Numbered from the stretch's first letter, positions 25,996 through 35,705 are shown. The stretch is 64,000 nt of DNA from Pseudomonas sp. KU26590 (GCF_026153515.1 NZ_CP110644.1:5149501-5213500); one strand, 5' to 3'. Numbers and translations: made by a program. Notes: generated from the letters alone by a model not told the origin.

Positions 25996-26970
25996 CTATT
26001 GCGTCAGCTCGCGTTCAGTAAACAGATCGCTGAAGAGCATGCTCGACAGATAGCGCTCACCCGAATCCGGCAGCACCACCACAATTGTCTTGCCCTGCAT
26101 TTCCGGCTTTTCGGCCAGGCGCACCGCTGCATGCATGGCGGCGCCGCAGGAAATACCGCAGAGAATCCCCTCCTCCTGCATCAGCCGCCGCGCCATGGCT
26201 TTGGCTTCCTCGTCGCTGACCAGTTCGACGCGGTCGACGATCGAGAGGTCGAGGTTTTTCGGGATGAAACCCGCGCCGATGCCCTGAATCTTGTGGGGGC
26301 TGGGTTTGATCTCTTCGCCGGCCATCGCCTGGGTGATGATTGGCGAGCCCATGGGTTCAACGGCCACCGAAATGATCGGCTTGCCCATCGCGTGCTTGAT
26401 GTAACGCGAAACGCCGGTGATCGTGCCGCCGGTGCCGACGCCCGCGACCAGCACGTCGATGGCGCCGTCGGTGTCGTTCCAGATTTCCGGGCCGGTGGTT
26501 TTCTCGTGAATGGCCGGGTTGGCCGGGTTCTCGAACTGCGCCGGCATGAAGTACGTGGCGGGATCACTGGCAAGCAGTTCCTCGGCCTTGGCGATGGAGC
26601 CTTTCATGCCCAGCGCCGGCTCGGTGAGCACCAATTCGGCGCCGAGGGCCTTGAGCACCTTGCGTCGCTCTATACTCATTGAGGCCGGCATGGTCAGGGT
26701 CAGCTTGTAACCACGGGCTGCGGCGACAAACGCCAGGCCGATGCCGGTATTGCCGGAGGTGGGCTCGACGATGGTCATGCCGGGCTTGAGCTTGCCGCTG
26801 CTTTCGGCGTCCCAGATCATGTTCGCGCCGATCCGGCACTTCACGGAATAGCCCGGATTACGCCCCTCGATCTTGGCCAGGATGGTGACCCCGCGTGGCG
26901 CGATGCGGTTGATCTGCACCAGTGGCGTGTTACCGATGGAATGGGCGTTATCTGCGTAAATACGGCTCAT
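25996..26970 (-). CDS. cysK: cysteine synthase A (O-acetylserine sulfhydrylase)
   Basis: A 324-residue PLP enzyme making cysteine from O-acetylserine and sulfide in the cytoplasm. PLP Lys44 is in [14 protein letters not shown]. The substrate loop is [13 protein letters not shown] and the phosphate loop is [14 protein letters not shown]. The length and the SKxxN-like N-terminus are those of CysK rather than CysM. It is monocistronic, divergent from the DUF748 gene. Confidence 0.96.
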   Translation of the reverse strand: MSRIYADNAHSIGNTPLVQINRIAPRGVTILAKIEGRNPGYSVKCRIGANMIWDAESSGKLKPGMTIVEPTSGNTGIGLAFVAAARGYKLTLTMPASMSIERRKVLKALGAELVLTEPALGMKGSIAKAEELLASDPATYFMPAQFENPANPAIHEKTTGPEIWNDTDGAIDVLVAGVGTGGTITGVSRYIKHAMGKPIISVAVEPMGSPIITQAMAGEEIKPSPHKIQGIGAGFIPKNLDLSIVDRVELVSDEEAKAMARRLMQEEGILCGISCGAAMHAAVRLAEKPEMQGKTIVVVLPDSGERYLSSMLFSDLFTERELTQ

Positions 26971-27096
26971 GACCGGGTCCTTGTGCAGGTTTGGAAAAGC
27001 TCAAAGCCTATGCCTTGAGCCGGTGCAACGTCCAGTCGAAGCGAACCGATCACATCGCCAGCAGTCAACAAAACTACGTCACTGGAGAGTGGAAAC

Positions 27097-28170
27097 ATGA
27101 AACGTCGTTACAGCTGGCCGTTATGGACAATTGTTGGCTTGGTGGTGGTACTGATCGCCGTCCACATCGCGCTGCCCTACGTGGTGCGCAATTACCTCAA
27201 CGAAAAACTCGCCGACATGGGCGACTACCGCGGTCAGGTCACCGATGTGGACCTAGCCCTGTGGCGCGGGGCCTACCGCATCAACGGCCTGAAAATCGTC
27301 AAGGTCGACGGCAAGGTGCCGGTGCCGCTGCTGAACGCGCCGGTCATCGACATTGCTGTCAGTTGGCATTCGCTCTGGTACGACCATGCCGTGGTCGCCG
27401 AGGTCGCGTTCGCCAGCCCCGAACTCAACTTCGTCGACGGTGGCCCGGACAAGCGCCAGTCCCAGACCGGTGCGGGCACTGACTGGCGAGCTCAGCTGAA
27501 CAAGCTGCTGCCCATAACCCTTAACGAGATGCGCATTCAGGACGGCAAGATCACCTTTAACAACTTCAACTCGACGCCGAAAGTGAAAATCGATGCCGAC
27601 AATATCAACGCCAGCATCTATAACCTGACCAACGTCGACGATAAAGCGGGCAAGCGCGATGCCCGCTTCGAGGGCAAGGCCATGCTGTTGGGGCACGCAC
27701 CACTGGAAAGCACAGCAACGTTCGACCCGTTCAGCCTGGAGGATTTCGACTTCAAACTGCGCGCGACCGGTATCCAGCTCAAGCGCCTGAACGACTTCGC
27801 CTCGGCCTACGGAAAATTCGACTTCAACGCGGGCGATGGCGATGTGGTCATTGAAGCCCAGGCCACCAACGGCCAGCTGAGCGGCTACATCAAGCCCCTG
27901 CTGCGTAACGTCGATGTATTTGACTGGCAGCAGGACGTCGAGAACCAGAACAAAGGCTTCTTCCGCTCGATCTGGGAAGCCGTGGTTGGCGGCAGCGAAA
28001 CGGTGCTCAAGAACCAGGGGAAGAACCAGTTCGCCACCCGTGTCGAACTCAGCGGCAGTGTTCACAAACAGGACATCAGTGCGTTCGAAGCGTTCTTGCA
28101 GATCCTGCGCAATGCTTTCGTGAAGGCGTTCAATACGCGCTATGACAGCGGCAAGAGCGAGGCGAAATAA
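27097..28170 (+). CDS. DUF748 family protein
   Basis: A 357-residue protein with an N-terminal membrane anchor (PLWTIVGLVVVLIAVHIALP, residues 7-26) and a periplasmic part rich in beta strands. The stretch YRGQVTDVDLALWRGAYRIN is typical of DUF748/AsmA-like proteins. These are thought to act in outer-membrane lipid transport or envelope homeostasis, but this member is uncharacterised. GGAG (27087-27090) lies before ATG 27097. A REP follows. Confidence 0.8.
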   Translation: MKRRYSWPLWTIVGLVVVLIAVHIALPYVVRNYLNEKLADMGDYRGQVTDVDLALWRGAYRINGLKIVKVDGKVPVPLLNAPVIDIAVSWHSLWYDHAVVAEVAFASPELNFVDGGPDKRQSQTGAGTDWRAQLNKLLPITLNEMRIQDGKITFNNFNSTPKVKIDADNINASIYNLTNVDDKAGKRDARFEGKAMLLGHAPLESTATFDPFSLEDFDFKLRATGIQLKRLNDFASAYGKFDFNAGDGDVVIEAQATNGQLSGYIKPLLRNVDVFDWQQDVENQNKGFFRSIWEAVVGGSETVLKNQGKNQFATRVELSGSVHKQDISAFEAFLQILRNAFVKAFNTRYDSGKSEAK

Positions 28171-28197
28171 ACGCAGCGTTTTGACTGGCGCATCCCT

Positions 28198-28279
28198 GTA
28201 GGAGTGAGCTTGCTCGCGAAGCGTTTAGTCAGCGATGACCTTGATCGCTGACACGCCTCCCTCGCGAGTCAGCTCACTC
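28198..28279. repeat. REPIN of the GGAGTGAGCTTGCTCGCGA type
   Basis: GTAGGAGTGAGCTTGCTCGC at 28198 pairs with TCGCGAGTCAGCTCACTC ending near 28279. The right arm covers the last codons and stop of the DUF2442 gene, so that C-terminus has been reshaped by a REP. Confidence 0.82.
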
Positions 28280-28831
28280 GCCCTCTTCGCCTGCCCCGTT
28301 GTCGACGCCGTTCGTGTTGTTGACGCCGCTCCCTTTGTCAACTCCATACGCCCCACGCTTCTCGGCCAGCAACACACCGTTGCCTGACTGATTCTGCAAC
28401 GCATCCCACCCCAGACACGCCAGCGCCAAGGTGCGCGGTGCGGCCTCGCTGCCGTTGGTGTAGCGGGTGATGCTGCGCGTACTGACGCCCAGTGCTTCGG
28501 CCGCCAGGGCCAGCGGCAAACCGGTGCGCGCGCGCCAGCCGATGAATATCCGCGTGTTCTCGTCGGTGGCGGCCTGCGCCTTGGCGTCCAGATAAAGGGT
28601 GTCGGCGCCGATCTGGATGTCGGCCTCGGCCCACTCGACGGTCCAGCCGTCGTCGCCGATCTGCGCCTGCTTGAAAATGTTCGGATCCCTGAGCGGTTGC
28701 AGCCCCGGAAATGCAGCGATGTCGCTGTTAAGGTCGAGGACGTATTTCATGTCGTTGATGAATGTCAGCGCCAATTTTTGATGAGCCAGCGCCTCTACGG
28801 TTTTGAGGCGCGGACGTTTCATGGATGCCAT
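28274..28831 (-). CDS. DUF2442 domain protein with C-terminal helix-turn-helix
   Basis: A 185-residue protein. The N-terminal part (MKRPRLKTVEALAHQKLALT onward) is a DUF2442 domain, and the later WRARTGLPLALAAEALGVST plus RSITRYTNG is an HTH. The C-terminal 25 residues are Gly/Asn/Asp-rich and partly derive from REP sequence. It overlaps the upstream DUF4160 gene. Candidate starts are 28840, 28831 and 28822; 28831 is ten bases after GGAGG, while 28822 would give a classic ATGA overlap. DUF2442/DUF4160 pairs recur in bacteria and have been proposed as toxin-antitoxin-like; the HTH half would fit an autoregulating antitoxin. Confidence 0.78.
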   Translation of the reverse strand: MASMKRPRLKTVEALAHQKLALTFINDMKYVLDLNSDIAAFPGLQPLRDPNIFKQAQIGDDGWTVEWAEADIQIGADTLYLDAKAQAATDENTRIFIGWRARTGLPLALAAEALGVSTRSITRYTNGSEAAPRTLALACLGWDALQNQSGNGVLLAEKRGAYGVDKGSGVNNTNGVDNGAGEEGE

Positions 28832-29049
28832 CGTTTCCATTCCTCCAGCAATTCTGTTTGGTGGGCCCTTACCCATTCGAGCGCCTCCCTGAGTACGGCG
28901 GCCGGGGCGTGGCCGAGCATGGGTTCAACCAACCGCAGACAGATCAACACATCCAGCCCGCCACCGGTCAGGTGCACGTGAGGCGGCAGGTGATCCTTTT
29001 CCCGCAGTTGAATTCTGTATTTGTCCCTGAATCTGTATTTGGTCGACAT
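28819..29049 (-). CDS. DUF4160 domain protein
   Basis: A 76-residue protein with the family signature REKDHLPPHVHLTGGG (H-x-P-P-H-V-H). It is first gene of the pair with the DUF2442-HTH gene, overlapping by 13 bases. The function is not established; the conserved His pair suggests a nuclease-like or metal-binding site, which is inference. The start at 29049 (MSTKYRF) is preferred over an upstream frame with no family similarity. Confidence 0.82.
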   Translation of the reverse strand: MSTKYRFRDKYRIQLREKDHLPPHVHLTGGGLDVLICLRLVEPMLGHAPAAVLREALEWVRAHQTELLEEWKRWHP

Positions 29050-29256
29050 GGAAAATAAGGTATCGCTATTTTGGCGATACCTCAACAGCAGTTACAATTT
29101 TCTGCCCGGTCAGACCGTGACGCCCCATTCAGATACTGAATAAAGCGTCTGCGTTCCCAGTCACAAGAGGTGCGCGGTATAGTCGCTGCATTCTTTGCGC
29201 CCTATCTTGCGCGGTTCAGGCCACGGGTCTGCCCGCCTTGTTCGAGGATTTTCCCG

Positions 29257-30102
29257 ATGAAATTCGAAGGCACCCACGCCTACGTCGCCACCGACGATCT
29301 GAAGCTTGCGGTCAATGCCGCCATCACCCTGGAACGCCCGTTGCTGGTCAAGGGCGAGCCCGGTACCGGCAAGACCATGCTCGCCGAGCAACTGGCCGAG
29401 TCTTTCGGCGCGCGGCTGATCACCTGGCACATCAAATCGACCACCAAGGCGCATCAGGGCCTCTACGAGTACGACGCGGTCAGCCGCCTGCGCGACTCGC
29501 AACTGGGCGTCGACAAGGTCCACGACGTGCGCAACTACCTGAAGAAGGGCAAGCTCTGGGAAGCCTTTGAATCCGAAGAGCGGGTCATTCTGTTGATCGA
29601 CGAGATCGACAAGGCGGACATCGAATTCCCCAATGACCTTCTGCAAGAACTCGACAAAATGGAGTTCTACGTTTACGAGATCGACGAGACGATCAAGGCC
29701 AAAAAGCGCCCGATCATCATCATTACCTCCAACAACGAAAAAGAACTGCCGGATGCCTTTCTGCGCCGCTGCTTCTTTCACTACATCGCCTTTCCCGATC
29801 GCAGCACCCTGCAGAAGATCGTCGACGTGCATTACCCGAACATCAAGAAGGACCTGGTCAGCGAGGCGCTGGACGTGTTCTTCGACGTGCGTAAAGTCCC
29901 GGGCCTGAAGAAAAAACCCTCGACCTCCGAGCTGGTGGACTGGCTCAAATTGCTGATGGCCGACAACATCGGCGAAGCAGTACTGCGCGAGCGCGACCCC
30001 ACCAAAGCCATCCCGCCGCTGGCCGGTGCGCTGGTCAAGAACGAGCAGGACGTGCATCTGCTTGAACGCCTGGCGTTCATGAGCCGTCGCGGCAATCGCT
30101 GA
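29257..30102 (+). CDS. MoxR-family AAA+ ATPase
   Basis: A 281-residue ATPase. Walker A is GEPGTGKTML (near residue 33) and Walker B is VILLIDEIDKAD (near 110). Sensor 1 is IIIITSNNEKEL and the arginine finger is in LRRCFFHYIAF. MoxR ATPases pair with VWA proteins as chelatase-like chaperones that insert metals or remodel enzymes. The next gene, 46 bases downstream, is such a VWA protein, so the two form an operon. The target is unknown; no oxidoreductase is next to them. The start at 29257 follows GAGG. Confidence 0.92.
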   Translation: MKFEGTHAYVATDDLKLAVNAAITLERPLLVKGEPGTGKTMLAEQLAESFGARLITWHIKSTTKAHQGLYEYDAVSRLRDSQLGVDKVHDVRNYLKKGKLWEAFESEERVILLIDEIDKADIEFPNDLLQELDKMEFYVYEIDETIKAKKRPIIIITSNNEKELPDAFLRRCFFHYIAFPDRSTLQKIVDVHYPNIKKDLVSEALDVFFDVRKVPGLKKKPSTSELVDWLKLLMADNIGEAVLRERDPTKAIPPLAGALVKNEQDVHLLERLAFMSRRGNR

Positions 30103-30148
30103 GCCTTTTTTGGTCAAGCTTATTTAGATCAAGCGCGGGACGCCGACT

Positions 30149-31327
30149 ATGTTGCTCAACCTGTTCAACGAAATGCGCGCGGCCAAAGTGCCGGTTTCGT
30201 TGCGTGAACTGCTCGACCTCATCAACGCGCTGAAGCAGCGCGTGACGTTCGCTGACATGGACGAGTTCTATTACCTGTCGCGCACGATCCTTGTGAAAGA
30301 CGAGCGCCATTTCGACAAGTTCGACCGGGCGTTCGGCGCGTACTTCAACGGCCTGGAAAAGCTCGACGATCACTTGCAGGCGCTCATCCCCGAAGACTGG
30401 CTGCGCAAGGAATTCGAGCGCTCGCTGACGGCTGAAGAGCGCGCGCAGATCCAGTCCCTGGGCGGCCTGGACAAACTGATCGAAGAGTTCAAGAAGCGTC
30501 TGGAAGAGCAAAAGGAGCGCCACGCCGGCGGCAATAAATGGATCGGCACCGGCGGCACCAGCCCGTTCGGCTCAGGCGGTTACAACCCCGAGGGGATTCG
30601 GGTGGGCGACGCCGGCCAGCGTCAGGGCAAGGCCGTGAAGGTCTGGGATCAGCGCGAGTACAAGAACCTCGATGATGGGGTTGAGCTGGGCACGCGCAAC
30701 ATCAAAGTGGCGCTGCGGCGTCTGCGCAAGTTCGCGCGTCAGGGTGCGGCGGACGAGCTGGACATCGACGGCACGATCGACCACACCGCTCGCGACGCCG
30801 GCCTGCTCAACATCCAGATGCGCCCCGAACGCCGTAACACCATCAAGCTGTTGCTGCTGTTCGACATCGGCGGCTCGATGGACGCCCACGTGAAGACCTG
30901 CGAAGAGCTGTTCTCGGCCTGTAAGACCGAGTTCAAGCACATGGAGTATTTCTACTTCCACAACTTCGTTTACGAATCGGTGTGGAAGAACAACCAGCGC
31001 CGCACCTCCGAGCGCACCGCCACCCAGGACCTGCTGCATAAATACGGCGCCGACTACAAAGTCATCTTCATCGGCGACGCCGCCATGGCGCCCTACGAAA
31101 TCACCCAACCGGGCGGCAGCGTCGAGCATTGGAATGAAGAAGCGGGCTACGTCTGGATGCAGCGGTTCATGGCCAAGTTCAAGAAGATCATCTGGATCAA
31201 TCCGTACCCCAAAGACGCCTGGGCCTACACCACCTCCACCAACATCGTGCGGGACTTGATCGAAGATCAGATGTACCCGCTGACCCTGAGGGGGTTGGAG
31301 GAAGGGATGCGGTATCTGGCGAAGTGA
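30149..31327 (+). CDS. VWA domain protein, CoxE-like MoxR partner
   Basis: A 392-residue cytoplasmic protein. The N-terminal helical domain (VSLRELLDLINAL) is followed by a Gly-rich linker (about residues 128-160) and a VWA domain with MIDAS motif DIGGSMDAH (near 237-245). The C-terminus has the family block KKIIWINPYPKDAWAYTTST. Such proteins bind metal through MIDAS and act with MoxR ATPases. Length is normal. It is the second and last gene of the operon. Confidence 0.9.
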   Translation: MLLNLFNEMRAAKVPVSLRELLDLINALKQRVTFADMDEFYYLSRTILVKDERHFDKFDRAFGAYFNGLEKLDDHLQALIPEDWLRKEFERSLTAEERAQIQSLGGLDKLIEEFKKRLEEQKERHAGGNKWIGTGGTSPFGSGGYNPEGIRVGDAGQRQGKAVKVWDQREYKNLDDGVELGTRNIKVALRRLRKFARQGAADELDIDGTIDHTARDAGLLNIQMRPERRNTIKLLLLFDIGGSMDAHVKTCEELFSACKTEFKHMEYFYFHNFVYESVWKNNQRRTSERTATQDLLHKYGADYKVIFIGDAAMAPYEITQPGGSVEHWNEEAGYVWMQRFMAKFKKIIWINPYPKDAWAYTTSTNIVRDLIEDQMYPLTLRGLEEGMRYLAK

Positions 31328-31338
31328 TGCCGAGACCG

Positions 31339-31458
31339 TAGGAGCGTGGCTTGTCCCGCGATCGGCGACGCAGTCGTCGTACAACCGGATTGTGCGGGAC
31401 ATCAGGCTGAACGCCTTCATCGAATCATAGGCCGCATCGCGCACATATACGCTCCCAC
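31339..31458. repeat. degenerate REPIN (GGAGCGTGGCTTGTCCCGCG type)
   Basis: The left arm GTAGGAGCGTGGCTTGTCCC is intact. A decayed right arm (GCGCACATATACGCTCCCAC) lies about 100 bases on. The rest of the 31328-31651 gap is AT-rich and has a TTGACA at about 31495 that may belong to the next gene's promoter. Confidence 0.65.
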
Positions 31459-31651
31459 AGAGTGAGAATGTATATGTTTTTACATCGTGGGTATTGACAT
31501 GGACTACAGGTAGCTGATTACGTCATTTCATCAGTTTAAAACCAACTGATCATCGCAACCCAACAAAGTGAGTTATTCATTGGACTGAATGGAAAAAATT
31601 CCGACGAATACGGCTGCTTGGGATTTAGCAAAAAACAAAATGGAATTGACA

Positions 31652-32584
31652 ATGAAGAACAATACATTCAAAACAACTGCCCTACTCCTGGCAATGGTGT
31701 TGACATTCTGCGGATTTATTAGCGGGGCAGTAAGTGCCATGGAATTTTTTGATGCTGAACAAAATAAGTCGCTCAATCTTGAGATGAACAATCCCATTAC
31801 TGCAACAGAAGTGGCACCATCCGCTGAAATCATCAACACCGCCGAATCTGAAATCACGGAGCTACCCGATAAACTAACGCGTGTGTACGGCAGAACAAAC
31901 AACGAGGAAGACAAAGCATACTACAGCTTCACGTCCACTCGCGGACAGCGGGTTATGATCTACAATCTACCATCGAGGTCCCAGGGACCGGACTGGAACG
32001 TCGAATATAAAATTGACGAAGATTGGATTCAGGTTCCCGCCAAGCAGAGCTTCATATCCTCGGAGCTGCCACCCAACCAGAAAGTTCTAATGAGAATTTC
32101 CAGGTCTCCTGGCATGACTGTGTACAAGGGCGACAGTTATTCGGTGGAGTTCGGTTCAGCGCCTTATATCAACAGACAAAGAACTGACATGTCAGGAGAT
32201 TACGAGTGGTTTCTAGTCTATTTCCATGATCATTTCTTTAGACACAACTTGACCTGGAGAACATCGGTAATCGATTCAACAGGTCACCCGGTTGAGGGTG
32301 CAATGGTCCATCTTGTCTTAAACCCTGATGAGCACAAACCTGCCAGCTTGATAATAAAAGAATACATCACAGATTCTTCAGGCTTTATCTATGGCACCAT
32401 GAGGTTCGATGACTGCATCGGTAGAAACACAACCCAACCTTTCACTGGAGTTCTCAACAACCGCCTAAAATGGAGGGCCACCTACAATACGGGCTACTGG
32501 AGTCTCTCAGTCAGAGGGAATGATATCGGTGGTACAGAACCATCACCCCTAACACAAATGTGCTCTGCCGACACTGTCCAATAA
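31652..32584 (+). CDS. secreted orphan protein, Ig/PPC-like beta-rich
   Basis: A 310-residue precursor. The signal peptide is MKNNTFKTTALLLAMVLTFC and on to SGAVSA. The mature part has a beta-rich block (about residues 65-160: DKLTRVYGRTNNEEDKAYYS, GQRVMIYNLPS) like pre-peptidase C-terminal domains. A second block (SVIDSTGHPVEGAMVHLVLN ... ITDSSGFIYGTM) has the look of an invasin/Ig-like repeat. I recognise no family. Codon use is AT-rich: lines 31741-31800 and 32221-32280 hold 22 and 23 G+C of 60, unlike the neighbours, so it is probably horizontally acquired. An in-frame ATG at 31640 is the alternative start. Confidence 0.72.
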   Translation: MKNNTFKTTALLLAMVLTFCGFISGAVSAMEFFDAEQNKSLNLEMNNPITATEVAPSAEIINTAESEITELPDKLTRVYGRTNNEEDKAYYSFTSTRGQRVMIYNLPSRSQGPDWNVEYKIDEDWIQVPAKQSFISSELPPNQKVLMRISRSPGMTVYKGDSYSVEFGSAPYINRQRTDMSGDYEWFLVYFHDHFFRHNLTWRTSVIDSTGHPVEGAMVHLVLNPDEHKPASLIIKEYITDSSGFIYGTMRFDDCIGRNTTQPFTGVLNNRLKWRATYNTGYWSLSVRGNDIGGTEPSPLTQMCSADTVQ

Positions 32585-32604
32585 CTCCCCCAAACCCAGT
32601 AGGA

Positions 32605-33204
32605 TCAATCGGTGCTGCCGGGTTTACAAACTGCTGGCGAGAAAAACCTCGCATACTTTGCGTCCAACCCCTCCAACGTTCGATGAACGATTCCTGCCAA
32701 AATGAATATGTATTCCCGTGCCGCTCCACTGAGTGCTTTATCCTCATTCATCAAGCTGTAGAGAACGCTCTCTTCCTGCTGCGCCAGCTCAAAACCTAAC
32801 CCAACCGGTTTAATTAAACCTGCCTCATCAATGGAAAAGGTAAAGGCCTTTCTTGCCAACTCTGGGTTGTTATGCTCAAGCTTTGCTTTTAAAGCGTCTC
32901 GCATGCCTTCCATGTCCGTCGCCAGCAATTCAGCTGCCCGGCTGCGAGCATCCAGCTTTACCTGTTCACAAAACTCCCAAGGACTCAGGGACCTAAAAAA
33001 AACACCGCCATCACCTGACGGTCTCAATGTCCCATCAAGCTTGACCTCATGATATTCAACGTCCGGCGCAGGGGCCTCAACCTCTGCGGCCTGCGTATGC
33101 TCAGCTCCGGAGCCGAGTGGTGCCTCTCTTTTTACCTCGTCGCCAGTTGCCCCAACAGCCTGCGGGTAAGAGAGATTTTGATCGACGACTGATGTCAGGT
33201 TCAT
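32605..33204 (-). CDS. hypothetical protein
   Basis: A 199-residue protein with no signal peptide or membrane segment. The N-terminal 70 residues are Ala/Glu/Pro-rich and disordered. A helical domain follows from FRSLSPWEFCEQVKLDARSR onward, with two Cys (in EFCEQ and AVCKPG). GAGGTG precedes ATG 33204. It is convergent with the secreted orphan gene and ends 20 bases from it. Composition is intermediate between that gene and the core. I cannot assign a family; the disordered N-terminus followed by a compact helical domain would fit a secreted effector or a chaperone-like protein, but nothing proves either. Confidence 0.68.
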   Translation of the reverse strand: MNLTSVVDQNLSYPQAVGATGDEVKREAPLGSGAEHTQAAEVEAPAPDVEYHEVKLDGTLRPSGDGGVFFRSLSPWEFCEQVKLDARSRAAELLATDMEGMRDALKAKLEHNNPELARKAFTFSIDEAGLIKPVGLGFELAQQEESVLYSLMNEDKALSGAAREYIFILAGIVHRTLEGLDAKYARFFSPAVCKPGSTD

Positions 33205-33310
33205 CTACACACCTCATATCAAGAACTCATGAAGTGCTTAGCGACCCCCGCTCGAAAATAATGACCTCTTAATGCTGACCAGAATTTCTGACAAGTACGT
33301 AGGACATAAG

Positions 33311-34243
33311 CTACAACGCCAAACTGCCCGCAAGCGATTGCTTGAACACTACCTGTTCCCTGTGCGCCACGTCCTGCACCACGGCTTTCATTCGCACCAC
33401 ACTCCCCGGCAGTTTCTGCGCCAGCCTGGCCAGTGACAACGGCGTCAGCGCACCGAGTCTTGGATAGCCACCGATGGTCTGTCGGTCGTTGAGCAGGACG
33501 ATCGGCTGGCCGTCTGGCGGGACTTGAATGCCGCCGAGCGGGATGCCTTCGGAGATCATCGGTTTGCCCTGGTAAACCAGCTCCGGCCCCAGCAGGCGTA
33601 TGCCCATGCGGTCGGCGCGGCTGTCCAGGGTCCAGTCGCTGTTGAACGCATCGAACAGGCTCAAGCCGCTGAACTGGCCGATCTGCGCACCCAGCACCAC
33701 GTCCAGGGGACGCTGGTCGGAAAAGTCGGGAACGAGGTGATCGGGCAACGCGTGAAGCTCAAACGACGCCCCTGAATAAGTCAGTTGATCGCCTTCAGCC
33801 AGCGCTTTGCCGCTTCCTTCGAGCCCGCCCAGCCCTTCGCGTGTGACGGTGGCGCAGCTGCCGAGCACATCGAGCGCCGCAAATCCGCCGGGCGCCGCGA
33901 GGTAGGCACGGGCACCGGTGATAGGCCGGGTAAAACGTAGCTGCTGGCCTTTTCGCACGAAGAAGCTGCGCCACGGCGCAATCGAGCGATCGTCAAGCAT
34001 GGCGCCCAGATCCGCACCGGCAAGCGCCAGGCAGCAGTCGGATTCGGCCAGCAGCGTCAGACCGCCCAGGGTCACTTCGATAACGGCAGCGTCCAGCGCG
34101 TTGTTCAGCAGTTTGTTGGCCCACGACATCGACACCCAGTCCAGTGCCCCGCCCTGGGTGACGCCAAGATGCCGCACGCCAAACCGTCCCGCGTCCTGCA
34201 ACAGGCACAGCGGCGTGCTGCCTTTAACCGTCAACATGCTCAT
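33311..34243 (-). CDS. pxpC: 5-oxoprolinase subunit C (biotin-dependent carboxyltransferase family)
   Basis: A 310-residue cytoplasmic subunit of the ATP-dependent PxpABC enzyme that opens 5-oxoproline to glutamate. The family opening LLQDAGRFGVRHLGVTQGGA, with LDWVSMSWANKLL, and the block GMRLLGPELVYQGKPMISEG identify KipA/AHS2 proteins. The start overlaps the pxpB stop by four bases. It is the last gene of the operon pxpA-pxpB-pxpC. Confidence 0.93.
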   Translation of the reverse strand: MSMLTVKGSTPLCLLQDAGRFGVRHLGVTQGGALDWVSMSWANKLLNNALDAAVIEVTLGGLTLLAESDCCLALAGADLGAMLDDRSIAPWRSFFVRKGQQLRFTRPITGARAYLAAPGGFAALDVLGSCATVTREGLGGLEGSGKALAEGDQLTYSGASFELHALPDHLVPDFSDQRPLDVVLGAQIGQFSGLSLFDAFNSDWTLDSRADRMGIRLLGPELVYQGKPMISEGIPLGGIQVPPDGQPIVLLNDRQTIGGYPRLGALTPLSLARLAQKLPGSVVRMKAVVQDVAHREQVVFKQSLAGSLAL

Positions 34244-34944
34244 GCCAAGCCCTCCAGCGGCGTGTCGTCGCCGCCCAGGCGAATAAACTCGGCGTGATCA
34301 ATGGCGGCAAACCGCACGGTATCGCCGGGCTGCATCAGGCTGTAACCGTCGATTTCGCGATCAAACAGTCTGGCCGGGGTGCGCCCGAGGATGTTCCAGC
34401 CGCCGGGCGACTCTAGCGGATAGGCCGCCGTTTGCCGTTCAGCGATGCCGACACTTCCCGCCGCCACGCGTTTGCGCGGGGTCTTGATGCGCGGCGCGGC
34501 GAGAACTTCTTCCACCAGCCCCATGAACGCGAACCCCGGCGCAAAGCCCAGCGCGAAGACTTGATACTCGCGCTGGCTGTGGCGGCGAATCACCTCCTCC
34601 ACCGACAACCCGCTGCGCTTCGATAACAGGCTTAACTCGGGCCCGACACTGAGGTCGTACCAGACCGGCAATACATGCTGCCGACCGCTTTGGGTGGCAT
34701 CGGGTGCGAGATCGGTCAGTGCTTCGGTAATGATTGCCCGAGCCTGGGTGGGACTCAGCGCCAACAGTTCGTAATGCACCATCAACGTGGTGTAGGACGG
34801 CACCAGATCAATCAAATGCGCAGCGAAACCTTCGCGCAGCCGCAACGTCGCGGCGAGCATCCACGGCATGTTGGCCTCGTCGATGGCGTCGAACAGGCGG
34901 ACCATCAGGCAATCGATGGCGACGACTTCGATGCGCAGGTTCAC
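34240..34944 (-). CDS. pxpB: 5-oxoprolinase subunit B
   Basis: A 234-residue protein of the KipI/AHS1 family. Motifs are [12 protein letters not shown] (about residues 48-59), the loop [20 protein letters not shown], the [15 protein letters not shown] block and the typical [16 protein letters not shown]. It forms the enzyme with PxpA and PxpC. Both of its ends overlap neighbours by four bases (ATGA), so the three subunits are coupled. Confidence 0.93.
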   Translation of the reverse strand: MNLRIEVVAIDCLMVRLFDAIDEANMPWMLAATLRLREGFAAHLIDLVPSYTTLMVHYELLALSPTQARAIITEALTDLAPDATQSGRQHVLPVWYDLSVGPELSLLSKRSGLSVEEVIRRHSQREYQVFALGFAPGFAFMGLVEEVLAAPRIKTPRKRVAAGSVGIAERQTAAYPLESPGGWNILGRTPARLFDREIDGYSLMQPGDTVRFAAIDHAEFIRLGGDDTPLEGLA

Positions 34945-35705
34945 AGGGCGGACGGTCCGGCATCAGCGCTGTTCAACGCCTGACGAATACGCTGGACGGC
35001 GTCGATGGAACTGGCGTTATCGCCATGCACGCACAAGGTGTGGGGGTGCAGCCGCAGCTCGCTGCCATCGCTGGCGATCAAGGCTTCGCCTCGGGACAAG
35101 GTCATGGCCTGGGCGATGATGACTTCCGCGTCGTGATGCACGGCGCCGGGAAGGCTGCGCGAGACCAGACGCCCCACGCTGTCGTAGGCGCGGTCGGCAA
35201 AGGCCTCGAACCACAGTGTGACGCCGAATTCATCGGCAATGGCTTGCGCCGCCGCGTTGTCGCGCATGGCCAGCAGCATCAGCGGCAGTGCCGGGTTGTA
35301 GAGGGCGATGGCTTCGATGACGGCGCGCAGTTGCGTGGGGTTGGCCATCATGTCGTTGTACATCGCGCCGTGGGGTTTGACGTAGCTGACGTGGCTGCCT
35401 TGGGCGCGGCAAACGCCGTCGAGCGCGCCGATCTGGTAATGCAGCAGGTCTTGGATTTCTTGCGGGGAACAGGCCATCGAGCGGCGGCCGAAACCGACCA
35501 GATCCTGATAAGCCGGGTGCGCGCCAATGGTGACGTTGTTGGCCAGGGCCAGCGCGACGGTCTTGCGCATGACGCTCGGGTCGCCGGCGTGGAAGCCGCA
35601 GGCAATGTTGGCGCAATCGATGTAGGGCATGACCTCGGCGTCCAGACCCATGGTCCAGGCTCCGTAGCTTTCGCCGATATCACAATTCAATAACAGGCGG
35701 CTCAA
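34941..35705 (-). CDS. pxpA: 5-oxoprolinase subunit A (LamB/YcsF family)
   Basis: A 254-residue protein, opening [14 protein letters not shown] with the family motifs [14 protein letters not shown] and [17 protein letters not shown]. PxpA binds 5-oxoproline. It is the first gene of the operon. There is no adjacent permease or regulator, which is unusual only in that many pxp operons carry one. Confidence 0.94.
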   Translation of the reverse strand: MSRLLLNCDIGESYGAWTMGLDAEVMPYIDCANIACGFHAGDPSVMRKTVALALANNVTIGAHPAYQDLVGFGRRSMACSPQEIQDLLHYQIGALDGVCRAQGSHVSYVKPHGAMYNDMMANPTQLRAVIEAIALYNPALPLMLLAMRDNAAAQAIADEFGVTLWFEAFADRAYDSVGRLVSRSLPGAVHHDAEVIIAQAMTLSRGEALIASDGSELRLHPHTLCVHGDNASSIDAVQRIRQALNSADAGPSAL

